DNA from: Candidatus Cacconaster stercorequi
GTDB taxonomy: Bacteria; Bacillota; Clostridia; Oscillospirales; Oscillospiraceae
Reading direction: 5' to 3'
DNA length: 64,000 nt
Assembly: GCA_018064925.1 (NCBI GenBank)
Contig: JAGHUH010000003.1
Location: 1-64,000 of the forward strand
In this document: positions 36,908 through 45,889 of the stretch, piece after piece
Layout: every line of letters starts with the position of its first letter
Numbering within the stretch: position 1 is the stretch's first letter
Notes under the pieces: generated by a model
What the model saw: the letters and a program-made list of their open reading frames with translations, nothing else
The model's database searches: none
What the model was told of the DNA's origin: nothing
Translations under genes and position numbers: made by a program

Positions 36908-36934
36908 GGGGCCTGCTTATCAAAAGCAGGCCCC
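36908..36934 (-). terminator. Intra-operon hairpin between the BMP lipoprotein and its ATPase
   Basis: The stem GGGGCCTGCTT (36908-36918) with 36924-36934 is very stable but lacks a T-tract. It looks like an mRNA-stabilising or attenuating element that lets the binding protein be made in excess. Confidence 0.6.
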
Positions 36935-36951
36935 ACAGAATACGCGGTAAA

Positions 36952-37977
36952 TTAGTCGAACAGAGCCTTCAGATCCACGCTGCCGGCCTTCAGATCAGCA
37001 ACAGCCTGATCGCAGGCAGCCTTGGCCTCGGCGGGGCAATTGTCGGTATACACGGGGAAGTAGATACCCTCGGGCACGCCAACTTCAACCACCTGGTGAC
37101 CGGTCAGCTTGCCGCCCAACCACTCGTTGATGGCCCAAACATACATGGTCGCATAGTCAAAGTCAATGGAAGCCACAACGGTCTTGGGATCGATGGTGGT
37201 CTGGTCAGCGGAGTAACCCACGACCTTGGCACCCTTCTCCACAGCACCGTCGATGACGCCCAGGCCCAGAGAGTTGGCGTAAACGAACATCACATCTGCG
37301 CCGCCGTCGATCATGGTCTCGGACATCTGCTTGCCCAGAGCCACATCGTCCCAGCTATTGGCATAGGACAGCTCATAGGAAGCGTCGGCCTTGCCGTTGT
37401 CCTTGGCGATGGCCACGGCAGTCTTGCCGTAAACAGCCATCAGATCCTTCATGGCCTGGTTGGGATCGCCGCCGATCATACCGAACTTACCGGTCTCGGT
37501 GAGGTAGCCGGCAATGACGCCTGCCAGATAGGAAGCTTCATATTCCTTGGGGAACAGGGGGCACAGGTTGTCAGCGTCGCACTTGGAGCCGTTGACGACC
37601 ATAAACAGCGTGTTGGGATAGCTGGCTGCCACAGCAGAAGCAGCCTCATCGAACTGAGAACCTGCAGCCATGATGATGTCATAGCCACGCTCGGCATACT
37701 CGCGGAAAGTGGACTCAAAGTCAGCCTCCTGGACGGCCTCAACATACTCCATGTTGGTGCCCAGCTGCTCGTTGCAAGCCACCACACCAGCATAGTTGGA
37801 AGCATTCCAGCCCTGATCGTTGATCTCACCGGGAAGCAGCAGAACGATCTTCACATCGGCTGCAGCCTTTGTGGTATCGCCGCCATCGGCCGTATCGCTG
37901 GAATCACCGGCGCCGCAAGCAGTCAGAGTGCCCAGCAGCATCATGGCTGCCAGAATGAAAGCCAGTACTTTTTTCAT
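36952..37977 (-). CDS. BMP-family substrate-binding lipoprotein 1
   Basis: A 341-residue BMP (basic membrane protein / PnrA-like) lipoprotein that binds purine nucleosides. The signal peptide ends in lipobox LTAC, then a Gly/Ser/Asp-rich linker. The mature domain shows VKIVLLLPGEINDQGWN, ADFESTFREYAERGYD, ANSLGLGVIDGA and GYSADQTTIDPKTVVAS. I chose ATG 37977 after AGGAGGTTTG. It is the first gene of ABC operon one and has its own promoter at 38040-38068. Confidence 0.92.
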   Translation of the reverse strand: MKKVLAFILAAMMLLGTLTACGAGDSSDTADGGDTTKAAADVKIVLLLPGEINDQGWNASNYAGVVACNEQLGTNMEYVEAVQEADFESTFREYAERGYDIIMAAGSQFDEAASAVAASYPNTLFMVVNGSKCDADNLCPLFPKEYEASYLAGVIAGYLTETGKFGMIGGDPNQAMKDLMAVYGKTAVAIAKDNGKADASYELSYANSWDDVALGKQMSETMIDGGADVMFVYANSLGLGVIDGAVEKGAKVVGYSADQTTIDPKTVVASIDFDYATMYVWAINEWLGGKLTGHQVVEVGVPEGIYFPVYTDNCPAEAKAACDQAVADLKAGSVDLKALFD

Positions 37978-38039
37978 AACAAACCTCCTGAAGTTTTTAC
38001 TGTTCCTTATACCATTAAATACACGGAACATCTAATCTT

Positions 38040-38068
38040 ATTGTATCGGTCATGAAAATACCCGTCAA
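38040..38068 (-). promoter_or_regulatory. Promoter of BMP operon one
   Basis: On the minus strand TTGACG (38063-38068) and TACAAT (38040-38045) are 17 bases apart. I found no purine riboswitch between it and the start codon. Confidence 0.7.
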
Positions 38069-38199
38069 TTTGCATATTATACAAAATTTTTCCATTTCTT
38101 CCGTCAGAGTGCTCATGTTGTATTGCACCTTTATGCCATTTTAGCGGTTGTTTCTTCCAAAACTGAACAATTATGCTGTAAATCGCTATTTGCCATAGA

Positions 38200-38231
38200 A
38201 AAATGCTGCGGAATTTCTTCCGCAGCATTTT
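38200..38231 (-). terminator. Terminator after BMP lipoprotein 2
   Basis: A perfect 14-bp stem (38200-38213 with 38218-38231) around TTTC; the minus-strand right arm ends in TTTTTC. Confidence 0.85.
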
Positions 38232-38250
38232 AAGTATGATTACAGAAACC

Positions 38251-39279
38251 TTACTTCATGAAGGTGCCGTCCATCATGGCCTGGATGTAGGACTGATACT
38301 TGTCCTGAATATCCTTGGGAACCAGGTCGGACATTGCACCGGCAGACAGAGCGCCATTCTGCAGGGAGCCGTACAGGGTCTCGCCGCCGAAGTTGCCATC
38401 CTGAACAGCCTGCATGGAAGCAGAGATCATAGCAGCGTTATCGGTGCACTGGGAGCAGATGATGCACTCGTTCTGGCCCAGAATGTCCGCGGGCTGAGCG
38501 ATGTCAACAACCTTGACCTCGCCGGCAGCGGTGTTGTACTCGTCGATGGCCTGACGGGCACCGGAGTCAACAGCAGAAGCATCGCCGAAGAAGACATCAG
38601 CGCCCTGCTCGATCATGGTCTTGGCAAATTCCATACCCTTGGCGGAGTCATCGAAGGAGCCGGCATACACGCAATCCAGCAGCTTGACATCCTTGCCTTC
38701 CTGCTGGGCAACATACTTGGCAGCCTCGCCGAAGCCGGCATACTTGCCCTTGGTGGTATCCAGTTCCATGCCGCCGATGAAGGCAATGGTGCCGGACTTG
38801 GTCATCAGGCCAGCCAGAGCGCCGGCAATCCAACCGATCTGCTGTGCATCGGGCAGTAGAGAGGAAACATTCTTGTTGACGGCCTTTGCGGGGGTATCAG
38901 CACCACCGTTCAGCAGAGCGAAAGCAATGTCGGGATACTCTTCAGCAGCCTGCAGAACTGCATCGGTGTACTGGTTACCGGGAGCATAGATCATATCATA
39001 GCCCAGTGCGCAGTAAGCAACGATGGAGTCATAGTACTCGTTCTGAGCGATGGAATCGGTGACCTCATAGGTCCAGCCCATCTTGTCGGCAGCACTGACC
39101 ATAGCGTTGTAGCAGGCAGCGCCCCAACCACCGTCGTTGATGCTGGAGTCACAGATCATAGCGACCTTGTACTCTTTGCCATCCTTTGCATCGCCGCCAT
39201 TGTCGGCAGCCTCCTGACCGCAGGCAACCAGAGACAGTGCCATGGCCAGAGCCAGAATCATTGCGAGAATCTTCTTCAT
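38251..39279 (-). CDS. BMP-family substrate-binding lipoprotein 2
   Basis: A 342-residue BMP-family lipoprotein, only distantly like lipoprotein 1. Lipobox LVAC gives Cys20, followed by an acidic linker. The mature part shows VAMICDSSINDGGWGAACY, YDMIYAPGNQYTDAVLQAA, and GALAGLMTKSGTIAFIGGM. It is the last gene of ABC operon two, 60 bp after its second permease and behind a small hairpin. ATG 39279 follows AGGAGGAAATC. Ligand is probably a nucleoside or related compound. Confidence 0.9.
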   Translation of the reverse strand: MKKILAMILALAMALSLVACGQEAADNGGDAKDGKEYKVAMICDSSINDGGWGAACYNAMVSAADKMGWTYEVTDSIAQNEYYDSIVAYCALGYDMIYAPGNQYTDAVLQAAEEYPDIAFALLNGGADTPAKAVNKNVSSLLPDAQQIGWIAGALAGLMTKSGTIAFIGGMELDTTKGKYAGFGEAAKYVAQQEGKDVKLLDCVYAGSFDDSAKGMEFAKTMIEQGADVFFGDASAVDSGARQAIDEYNTAAGEVKVVDIAQPADILGQNECIICSQCTDNAAMISASMQAVQDGNFGGETLYGSLQNGALSAGAMSDLVPKDIQDKYQSYIQAMMDGTFMK

Positions 39280-39312
39280 TCGGATTTCCTCCTAATTTTT
39301 ATTTTATAATAA

Positions 39313-39328
39313 CCGCCCTTTTGGGCGG
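39313..39328 (-). terminator. Hairpin upstream of BMP lipoprotein 2
   Basis: CCGCCC TTTT GGGCGG, followed on the minus strand by TTATTATAAAAT. It may attenuate the upstream operon or mark a separate transcript for the binding protein. Confidence 0.5.
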
Positions 39329-39339
39329 ATATTATCCGC

Positions 39340-40263
39340 TTACCGCTGCTCGCGGCGATAGGGTTTGCCGTTGGCCTGCGGGCCACCCTTCTTGGCACCG
39401 ATCACGGACAGCACCACAATAGTGGCCACATAGGGGATCATCTGGAAGAACTGATACGGCACGCCGAAGGAGCCCACCTGCAGACGGATCTGCAGCGCAT
39501 CGCAGAAGCCAAAGAACAGGCACGCCAAGAGCACACCGCCACCGGTCCAGCGGCCGAAGATCACAGCAGCCAGCGCGATAAAGCCACGGCCTGCCACATT
39601 GCCCTGGGAATAGGTGTTGGAATAGCAGGTGGTCAGATAGGCGCCGCCAATACCGCTCAACGCACCGCACAGCACGCAGCTTAAATACTTGATGCGCACC
39701 ACGGGAATGCCCAGCGTAGCCGCCGCCTGCGGATGCTCGCCCACGGCCTTGTAGTTCAAGCCGGCGCGGGTTTTGTTAAAGAATATACAGGTGACGATCA
39801 CCAGCAGGAAGGCGATATACACCATGGGTGTCTGGTTAAAGAGCAGGTCGCCGAAAAAGGGAATGTTCTTCAACCCGGGAATGCCGATGCCTGCCATCAG
39901 CTCGATCTGCTTCAGATCGCTGCCGGTGCCGAAATACACGCGGTAGATAAAGGATGCCAGCGCAGGCGCAAAAATGTTGATAGCCATACCGTAAACAATA
40001 TGGTCGGCACAAAGACTAATGGTGGCGTAGGCATAGATCATATTCACAACAACGCCCACCAGAGCACCGCACAGGATGCCGAGCCATGTGCTTCCGGTGA
40101 TATAGCACACCAGGAAGCCCACCAGAGAGCCGATGGCCGCCAGACCCTCCAGGCCGATATTGACCATGCCCGCCCGCTCGGAGTACAGCTCCGCCAGCGC
40201 AATGAACAGCAGAGGAACGGCCATGCGGACCGTTGCAAGCAACAAGCTGGTAATCCAGGTCAT
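39340..40263 (-). CDS. BMP-type ABC permease (second system)
   Basis: A 307-residue BPD_transp_2 permease, NupQ-like. LFIALAELYSERAGMVNIGLEGL (in parts) and the coupling region AVGEHPQAAATLGIPV are visible. I chose ATG 40263; its ATGA overlaps the stop of the upstream permease by 4 bp. It ends PQANGKPYRREQR, a basic cytosolic tail. Operon two: ATPase, permease, permease, lipoprotein. Confidence 0.9.
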   Translation of the reverse strand: MTWITSLLLATVRMAVPLLFIALAELYSERAGMVNIGLEGLAAIGSLVGFLVCYITGSTWLGILCGALVGVVVNMIYAYATISLCADHIVYGMAINIFAPALASFIYRVYFGTGSDLKQIELMAGIGIPGLKNIPFFGDLLFNQTPMVYIAFLLVIVTCIFFNKTRAGLNYKAVGEHPQAAATLGIPVVRIKYLSCVLCGALSGIGGAYLTTCYSNTYSQGNVAGRGFIALAAVIFGRWTGGGVLLACLFFGFCDALQIRLQVGSFGVPYQFFQMIPYVATIVVLSVIGAKKGGPQANGKPYRREQR

Positions 40264-41336
40264 TGTTCCGTCGCCTCCTTCTTTTCTTTCTTGCGGAAGT
40301 AACGCAGGCGGAATGCCTCGAACTCCGGCAGCTTCACCAGTGCCATACCGGCCACGGAGAACACAATCACCAGCGCCTGAATAATATCCGATACACTGGT
40401 AGGCACACCTGTGGCGGCCTGCATAGTCGTGGAGCCGGCACGCAGCGCTGCGAAGAAGATGGATACGATCATGGTTGCGATGGGATGCAGCTGTCCGATC
40501 AGCGCCATGGATACGCCGTCGAAGCCGTAGCCCGCGCCAAAGCCGTTGATCAGACGGAACTGGGTGCCCAGCAGCTCTGCACCACCGCCCAGACCGGCGA
40601 TGGCGCCGGAAATAATAAAGCTGGTGAGAATGTAACGCTTGATGGGAAAGCCGTTGAAGCGGCTGGCCGTCATGTTGTAGCCCACGGCACGCAGCTTGAA
40701 GCCGCCGGAGGTCCAAAACAGGAAGTAATACAGCACGATGCCCACCACGATTGCGATCACAAACGCCCAGGTAAAGCGCATGCCGTCGATCACGCGGGGA
40801 AGCTGCACGCTGTCGGGCACGGGCAGCGTCTGGGGCACGCTCTCATCACGCAGCCAGTTGGTATACACCACACCCATAAACAGCGTTGCCACATAGTTGA
40901 ACATGATGGTGATGATCATTTCGTTCTGACCACGGGTGATCTTCAGCACGCCGGGGATCAAGCCCCAGATACCGCCGGCCACCGCACCGGCCAGCAAGCT
41001 CAGGAGAATGCCGGGAACGCCGCCGATACCGGAACAGTACGCCACATAGTAGCAGGCCACGGAGCCGATGATAAACTGGCCCTCACCGCCCAGATTGAAC
41101 ACGCCGCATTTATAGGCGAAGCAGGCGCACAGACCGCAGAAAATCAGCGGTGTCGCCTTGGTCAGCGTGGTGCCGATATTGGCCGCATTGCCGAAGGCGC
41201 CCTTTGCCAGATACTGCATGGCCACCAACGGATTGGCACCCAGCACCGCCATAATGATGGCGCCGATCAGCAGTGCCAGCACAATGGAGAGCACGGGCAC
41301 CACGAAGCTGCCCAAAGATTTTGTCAGTTTCTTCAT
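40260..41336 (-). CDS. BMP-type ABC permease (second system), NupP-like
   Basis: A 358-residue BPD_transp_2 permease. KATPLIFCGLCACFAYKCG and VFNLGGEGQFIIGS mark the family, and RAVGYNMTASRFNGFPI is the coupling region. It starts 13 bp after the ATPase stop and overlaps the next permease by 4 bp. Substrate is inferred as a purine nucleoside or similar. Confidence 0.9.
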   Translation of the reverse strand: MKKLTKSLGSFVVPVLSIVLALLIGAIIMAVLGANPLVAMQYLAKGAFGNAANIGTTLTKATPLIFCGLCACFAYKCGVFNLGGEGQFIIGSVACYYVAYCSGIGGVPGILLSLLAGAVAGGIWGLIPGVLKITRGQNEMIITIMFNYVATLFMGVVYTNWLRDESVPQTLPVPDSVQLPRVIDGMRFTWAFVIAIVVGIVLYYFLFWTSGGFKLRAVGYNMTASRFNGFPIKRYILTSFIISGAIAGLGGGAELLGTQFRLINGFGAGYGFDGVSMALIGQLHPIATMIVSIFFAALRAGSTTMQAATGVPTSVSDIIQALVIVFSVAGMALVKLPEFEAFRLRYFRKKEKKEATEQ

Positions 41337-41349
41337 AGCCGCCCTCCTC

Positions 41350-42858
41350 TCACTTACCGGTCATAGCAAGACTGATCTCCTCCACAGGAGGATTCTTGCC
41401 GGAGTATTCGCCCATGATCCGGCCTTCAAAGAACACCAGAATCCGGTCGGATACTTCCAGAATTTCATCGAAGTCGGCGCTGATCAGCAGAATGCCGACG
41501 CCCTTGTCACGAGCCTCGATCATCTTATCATGTACGAAGCGGGTGGCGCCGATATCCAGACCACGGGTAGGATGTGCCGCCACCAGCAGATCGGGCTCGG
41601 ACTCCATCTCGCGAGCCAGTATGACCTTCTGCTGGTTGCCGCCGGACAGGCTGCGCACCGTCTGCTCCACGGAGGTGCAGCGGATATCGTATCTGCCCAC
41701 CATCTCTCCGGCATAGCGGGCCATGTCGCGCTTTTTCAGCAGCAGGCCCTTGCCGCGGCTGAACTTTTCCGCCGTGGTGGCCTTCAGCACCAGATTGTCG
41801 GTAATGGACATATCGCCCACCAGGCCCTGCAAATTGCGATCCTCGGGCACATGGGAAACGCCGTTTTTAATAAAGGATGACGGGTCATATACGCTAACGC
41901 TTTTCCCCTTCAATTCCACACTGCCGGATTGCGGTGCCAGCACGCCGGTGATCAGCTGCGCCAACTGGGTCTGTCCGTTGCCATCCACGCCGGCAATGCC
42001 CACGATCTCGCCGCGATGCACCTTCATGGACACACCGTTCAGACCGTTGTGCTTGGAGTTCTTGTTGTAGTCCACATTCTTCAGCTCCGCCACGCACTCG
42101 CCCTTTGCCTCCATCTTCTCATACTGGGAAGCGGACAGCTCGCGGCCGATCATCATGCTGGCCAGTGCCTTGCCGTCGGTCTCGGCACAGTTCACCGTGC
42201 CGATCACCTCGCCCAGACGCAGCACCGTAATGCGGTCGGAAATATGCAGCACCTCGCGCATCTTATGGCTGATGAAGATGATGCTCTTGCCCTCGCTCAC
42301 CAGCTTGCGCATGATGGCAAACAGTCCCTCGACCTCAATATCGGTCAGGGCGGCGGAGGGCTCGTCCAACACCAGAAGCTCCGCGCCGTGATACAGCGCC
42401 TTCAAAATCTCCACGCGCTGCTGTGCGCCCACGGAGATCTCCGTAATGAGCTTGTCCAGCTCCACATCCAATCCGTATTTTTCCGACAGCTCCTCGATCT
42501 CCCTGCGGCGCGCGTCGCGGTCGATAAAGAGGCCGGACACATTGCGGTCACCCAGAATGATGTTTTCAAACACGGTCATGGCCTCCACCAGCATGAAGTG
42601 CTGATGCACCATGCCGATGCCCAATTTTACCGCATGGGCCGGAGAGTCGATATGTTCTTCCTTGCCATTGACAAAAATTTTGCCCTCCGTGGGTTGGTAT
42701 AGACCGATCAGAATATTCATCAGCGTGGACTTACCCGCTCCGTTCTCGCCCAACAGTGTATGTACCTCACCGTGTTTCACGGTCAGGTCGATTTTCTTGT
42801 TGGCGTAAAAGTCACCGAAGCGCTTGCTGATGTGTTCCATTCTCAGCAGTTCATCCAA
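41350..42858 (-). CDS. Duplicated ABC ATPase (second nucleoside-type importer)
   Basis: A 502-residue double ABC cassette. The first has Walker A GENGAGKST, signature VGAQQRVEIL and Walker B VLDEPSAALTD. The second has LSGGNQQKVILA and VAAHPTRGLD. The start is probably TTG 42858, with AAGGAG about ten bases upstream; ATG 42840 is possible. It is the first gene of operon two, driven by a promoter at 42940-42968. Confidence 0.9.
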   Translation of the reverse strand: MDELLRMEHISKRFGDFYANKKIDLTVKHGEVHTLLGENGAGKSTLMNILIGLYQPTEGKIFVNGKEEHIDSPAHAVKLGIGMVHQHFMLVEAMTVFENIILGDRNVSGLFIDRDARRREIEELSEKYGLDVELDKLITEISVGAQQRVEILKALYHGAELLVLDEPSAALTDIEVEGLFAIMRKLVSEGKSIIFISHKMREVLHISDRITVLRLGEVIGTVNCAETDGKALASMMIGRELSASQYEKMEAKGECVAELKNVDYNKNSKHNGLNGVSMKVHRGEIVGIAGVDGNGQTQLAQLITGVLAPQSGSVELKGKSVSVYDPSSFIKNGVSHVPEDRNLQGLVGDMSITDNLVLKATTAEKFSRGKGLLLKKRDMARYAGEMVGRYDIRCTSVEQTVRSLSGGNQQKVILAREMESEPDLLVAAHPTRGLDIGATRFVHDKMIEARDKGVGILLISADFDEILEVSDRILVFFEGRIMGEYSGKNPPVEEISLAMTGK

Positions 42859-42939
42859 TGTGCGCTCACTCCTTCTTGCTGCCTCTGCCGTGGGGCAGGA
42901 AGCGATTTCCATAATTTCTAAAATAATGTATATATATGT

Positions 42940-42968
42940 ATCATATCAGAAACATTTTTGGTTGGCAA
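42940..42968 (-). promoter_or_regulatory. Promoter of ABC operon two
   Basis: On the minus strand TTGCCA (42963-42968) and extended TGA TATGAT (42940-42945) are 17 bases apart. Confidence 0.7.
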
Positions 42969-43050
42969 TCGTTTTTACCTTACCGCCACATATTTTTTTG
43001 AATCGCACCGTTTTTCGGAATTTAATTGGAAATCCGCCATTTCTTTCTGC

Positions 43051-43090
43051 AAAAAAGCATCGGGCGAAATATTTCACCCGATGCTTTTTT
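43051..43090. terminator. Terminator after the FNR/ferredoxin gene
   Basis: A 14-bp stem (43051-43064 with 43077-43090) ends in A/T tracts on both sides. It closes the leftward 43-49.5 kb operon. Confidence 0.9.
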
Positions 43091-43096
43091 TGAATG

Positions 43097-44320
43097 TTAA
43101 TACAGCGTCCGTACCTCCAGTGCCACATCGCTGATGGGATAGGTGCAGCAGGGATGGATCCAGCCGAACTTCTTGTCGGCCTCCCGGCGCCCGTCGACGC
43201 TCTCCGGCACAAATACCTCGCCGGAGATCAAACGGGAATGGCACCAGCCGCACTGTCCGCTGCGGCAGTCGGAGGGAACACTGATCCCCGCCTCCTCCAT
43301 GGCACGCAGCAGTGTCTGATCGGCACGGCAGAAGATCACGCGTTCTTCCCCGCGTACCATCACCGTCACCCGATATGTCTTACCCGCGGCATCGGTGGGA
43401 TAGGCGCTGTCGCGCGCCGGATCACCATACTCGCCAGAAAGCTCAAAGCGCACACGGCGGCGGGGCAGATTCAGTTCGGTCACTTCGCCCTCCAAAAAGG
43501 CGTACATGGCCTTGGGTCCGCAGGCATAGATGCTGTAATCACCGTCACCGGCGTATTTCTTGATAAGCTCTGCCGTAAGGAAACCGTGCTCATAGCCGTC
43601 CGCTTTCTCATCGGACAGCACATACACCACCTTCACCCGGCCGTTGGAACGCTCCGCCACGGCATCCAGCTCGTCACGCAGCAAAATATCATCGTGGGTG
43701 CGGCTGCCGTAGAGGATGGTCAGGTCAAAATCCTCAATGCCGTCGGCAATGGCGCAGGCCATGGAGCAGAACGGCGTAATGCCGCTGCCGCCGGCCAGTG
43801 CCACCACATGTCCGGCATCCCGGAGACTCTGATAGTAGAAGTTGCCCAGTGGGCCGGATAGGATCACCTCGGTGCCCTCAGCCCAGTTGTTCAGGATATA
43901 CTCGGATGCCTGACCGCTTTGGCTGTGCTTGACGGTCAGGGTATAGCTGGTGTTCTCCTCACCCAGCGCGTCGACGGGATTGGAGCGAATGGAATAGGGG
44001 CGGCAGGCGGTCACGCCATCCATATTCAGTGCCAGTGAAACATACTGCCCGGCACGAAAATATGCCATTGCCTGCGTGCCCTTATCCGTATCCGGTACCA
44101 GCACAAAGGATTTGGCGCCGCCGTGGTCGATCACGCGGCTCACTCTGGCAAACTGCACACTGGGGTGCAGTGCCTTTGCCAGACGATTGGCATTGAACAC
44201 GGAGGTGGGGATGGTGGCTTCCGCCGCCTCAATATGGGCGTTGCGGGTCTTGACCTCGCCCAGAAAAGCGCCGACGCCCAGTCCCTTCAGCGATTTTTTA
44301 TCGTAATTGTACTTTGCCAT
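43097..44320 (-). CDS. FAD/NAD(P)H oxidoreductase fused to a plant-type 2Fe-2S ferredoxin
   Basis: A 407-residue electron-transfer protein. An FNR-type FAD domain (CRPYSIRSNP) and NAD(P)H domain (ALAGGSGITPFCSM; YGSRTHDD; YACGPKAMY) come first. A C-terminal [2Fe-2S] domain shows CRSGQCGWCHS with a distant fourth Cys near the end (HPCCTYP). An N-terminal extension of about 55 residues has no assigned domain. It should pass electrons from NAD(P)H to a partner, probably the adjacent FAD oxidoreductase (1-bp gap). Like benzoate or toluene oxygenase reductases in design, but here in an anaerobe. Confidence 0.88.
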   Translation of the reverse strand: MAKYNYDKKSLKGLGVGAFLGEVKTRNAHIEAAEATIPTSVFNANRLAKALHPSVQFARVSRVIDHGGAKSFVLVPDTDKGTQAMAYFRAGQYVSLALNMDGVTACRPYSIRSNPVDALGEENTSYTLTVKHSQSGQASEYILNNWAEGTEVILSGPLGNFYYQSLRDAGHVVALAGGSGITPFCSMACAIADGIEDFDLTILYGSRTHDDILLRDELDAVAERSNGRVKVVYVLSDEKADGYEHGFLTAELIKKYAGDGDYSIYACGPKAMYAFLEGEVTELNLPRRRVRFELSGEYGDPARDSAYPTDAAGKTYRVTVMVRGEERVIFCRADQTLLRAMEEAGISVPSDCRSGQCGWCHSRLISGEVFVPESVDGRREADKKFGWIHPCCTYPISDVALEVRTLY

Positions 44321-44321
44321 C

Positions 44322-45869
44322 TTACTTGCCCTCCTTCATATCCAGCAGGGTGTAGCGTGCCTGCTCGGCACCGGAGAGGTACGCCTGGCTGTAGCCATCC
44401 ATCTGGGTACCATGACCGCCGCAGAAGCGCAGGCCGCGGATCGTGTAGTCCAGCTCATGTCCGGACTGGACACGGGGGAACATTCCGTCCCATGTCCGGG
44501 GCTCGTAGCCGTACACATCGCCCATGGGGGTACCAAGGTAACGCGCCCATGTCACGGGAGAGGCCACCACGATCTCCTCAATGTGGTCGCGCAGATTGAT
44601 GCCCGCCAACTTTTCAAAGTGGGTCACGGTCTCCTCGGCAATTTGATCCTTGATTTTGAAATAATTCTCCTCGGTAACATCCTTGAATGCGTCCTCGGAA
44701 TAGAATTTGGCAAACTGCACCATACAGGTACCCTCGGGGGAGCAATCGGGAATAGCCTCGTTGAGAATGGTCACGCAGTAATCCTCGTGGGTATCAATGG
44801 CGGCGGCGTTCAGATACTGCTGATGGGTATCGCCGGTGGACCGAACAAAGGTGTCGTAGGCTTTGAAGCCCAGCTCCTCATAGGGGATATCCAGTCCCAG
44901 ATACACCGTTACGCAGCACTGGCCCAGCTTACGGGCGTTCATCAGCTTACGGTCACGCTCCGGCACCTCGGCGGGATCCACCATGCGGTCAAACACCACC
45001 GTGGGCATCAGGTTGGAGATCACGCGCTCGCAGGCGATATATTCGCCGCTTACCAACTGTACGCCGTGTACAGCGCCGTCTTTCACATCGATCTTCGCCA
45101 CCTCGGCGCCGTACCAGATCTCACCGCCCAGTTCCCGGATGCGGCGATCAAAGGCCATACCGATCTCATGGCTGCGATAGCGGGCGATCCACGGCTTTTT
45201 TGTCACATAGGTGTAAGTCATAAAGGCATACACGGCAAAGCTCATTTGGGTGGCATCGGCGGACACATAGTCCCAATAGGACTCGATGAGCTCCCGTGCC
45301 TTGTCCGGCATCCCCATGCGGCGCAGCATTTCATCGGTGGTCATGGGCACCACCTTCATCAAATCGTGGTATTTCAGCAGCATTTCCACCTTGGCCGGCG
45401 GTGCCGGCTCATTGTTGTGCTCTGCCAGCCATGCCACACCGTCGCACAGCATCCGGCCAAATTCCATAAAATCAGTAACGGACTTGCGGCTGCCGGGAAC
45501 CTGCCTTTCCATCTCGTCGATAAACGCCTCTACGCCCACCGGCATGGTGGCATCAAAACCGCCCTTGGGATCGGTATTGATGGAGCGGAATGCCTCGTCG
45601 ATGCCAACCCATTCTACATCCAGACCGTAATCATCCAGCAGGCGGCGCACAGCACCGGCGTTTTCGCCCTCGCCCATCTGGCACATCTCGTGCAGCGTTG
45701 CCTCAAATTCAAAGCGTCCTCTGCGGAAACTGGTGGCACAACCGCCGGGCAGGTTATGCTTTTCCAGCAGCAATACCTTCTTGCCCGCCTTGGCCAAATA
45801 CGCCGCCGCAGACAGTCCGCCGTTGCCGCCGCCTACGACGACAACATCATACTGTTGATCTTTTTTCAT
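44322..45869 (-). CDS. CrtI/phytoene desaturase-like FAD oxidoreductase
   Basis: A 515-residue NAD(P)/FAD-dependent oxidoreductase. An N-terminal dinucleotide fold is VVVVGGGNGGLSAAAYLAKAG, in parts, followed by LLEKHNLPGGCATSF, the CrtI/carotene-isomerase/retinol-saturase pattern. The C-terminal GLRFCGGHGTQMDGYSQA helps bind FAD. No carotenoid genes are nearby, so carotenoid chemistry is not supported; a membrane-lipid or isoprenoid-type substrate is possible. I chose ATG 45869 after AAAGGGGAAG. It lies 20 bp after the MoxR gene and just before the FNR/ferredoxin gene. Confidence 0.82.
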   Translation of the reverse strand: MKKDQQYDVVVVGGGNGGLSAAAYLAKAGKKVLLLEKHNLPGGCATSFRRGRFEFEATLHEMCQMGEGENAGAVRRLLDDYGLDVEWVGIDEAFRSINTDPKGGFDATMPVGVEAFIDEMERQVPGSRKSVTDFMEFGRMLCDGVAWLAEHNNEPAPPAKVEMLLKYHDLMKVVPMTTDEMLRRMGMPDKARELIESYWDYVSADATQMSFAVYAFMTYTYVTKKPWIARYRSHEIGMAFDRRIRELGGEIWYGAEVAKIDVKDGAVHGVQLVSGEYIACERVISNLMPTVVFDRMVDPAEVPERDRKLMNARKLGQCCVTVYLGLDIPYEELGFKAYDTFVRSTGDTHQQYLNAAAIDTHEDYCVTILNEAIPDCSPEGTCMVQFAKFYSEDAFKDVTEENYFKIKDQIAEETVTHFEKLAGINLRDHIEEIVVASPVTWARYLGTPMGDVYGYEPRTWDGMFPRVQSGHELDYTIRGLRFCGGHGTQMDGYSQAYLSGAEQARYTLLDMKEGK

Positions 45870-45889
45870 CGGCTTCCCCTTTCCAAAGC

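Noticed and set aside
37978-38250. Purine riboswitch before the nucleoside-type lipoprotein gene
   Set aside because: The leader lacks the conserved TATAATCC/loop-loop pattern; only a promoter and the upstream terminator are seen.
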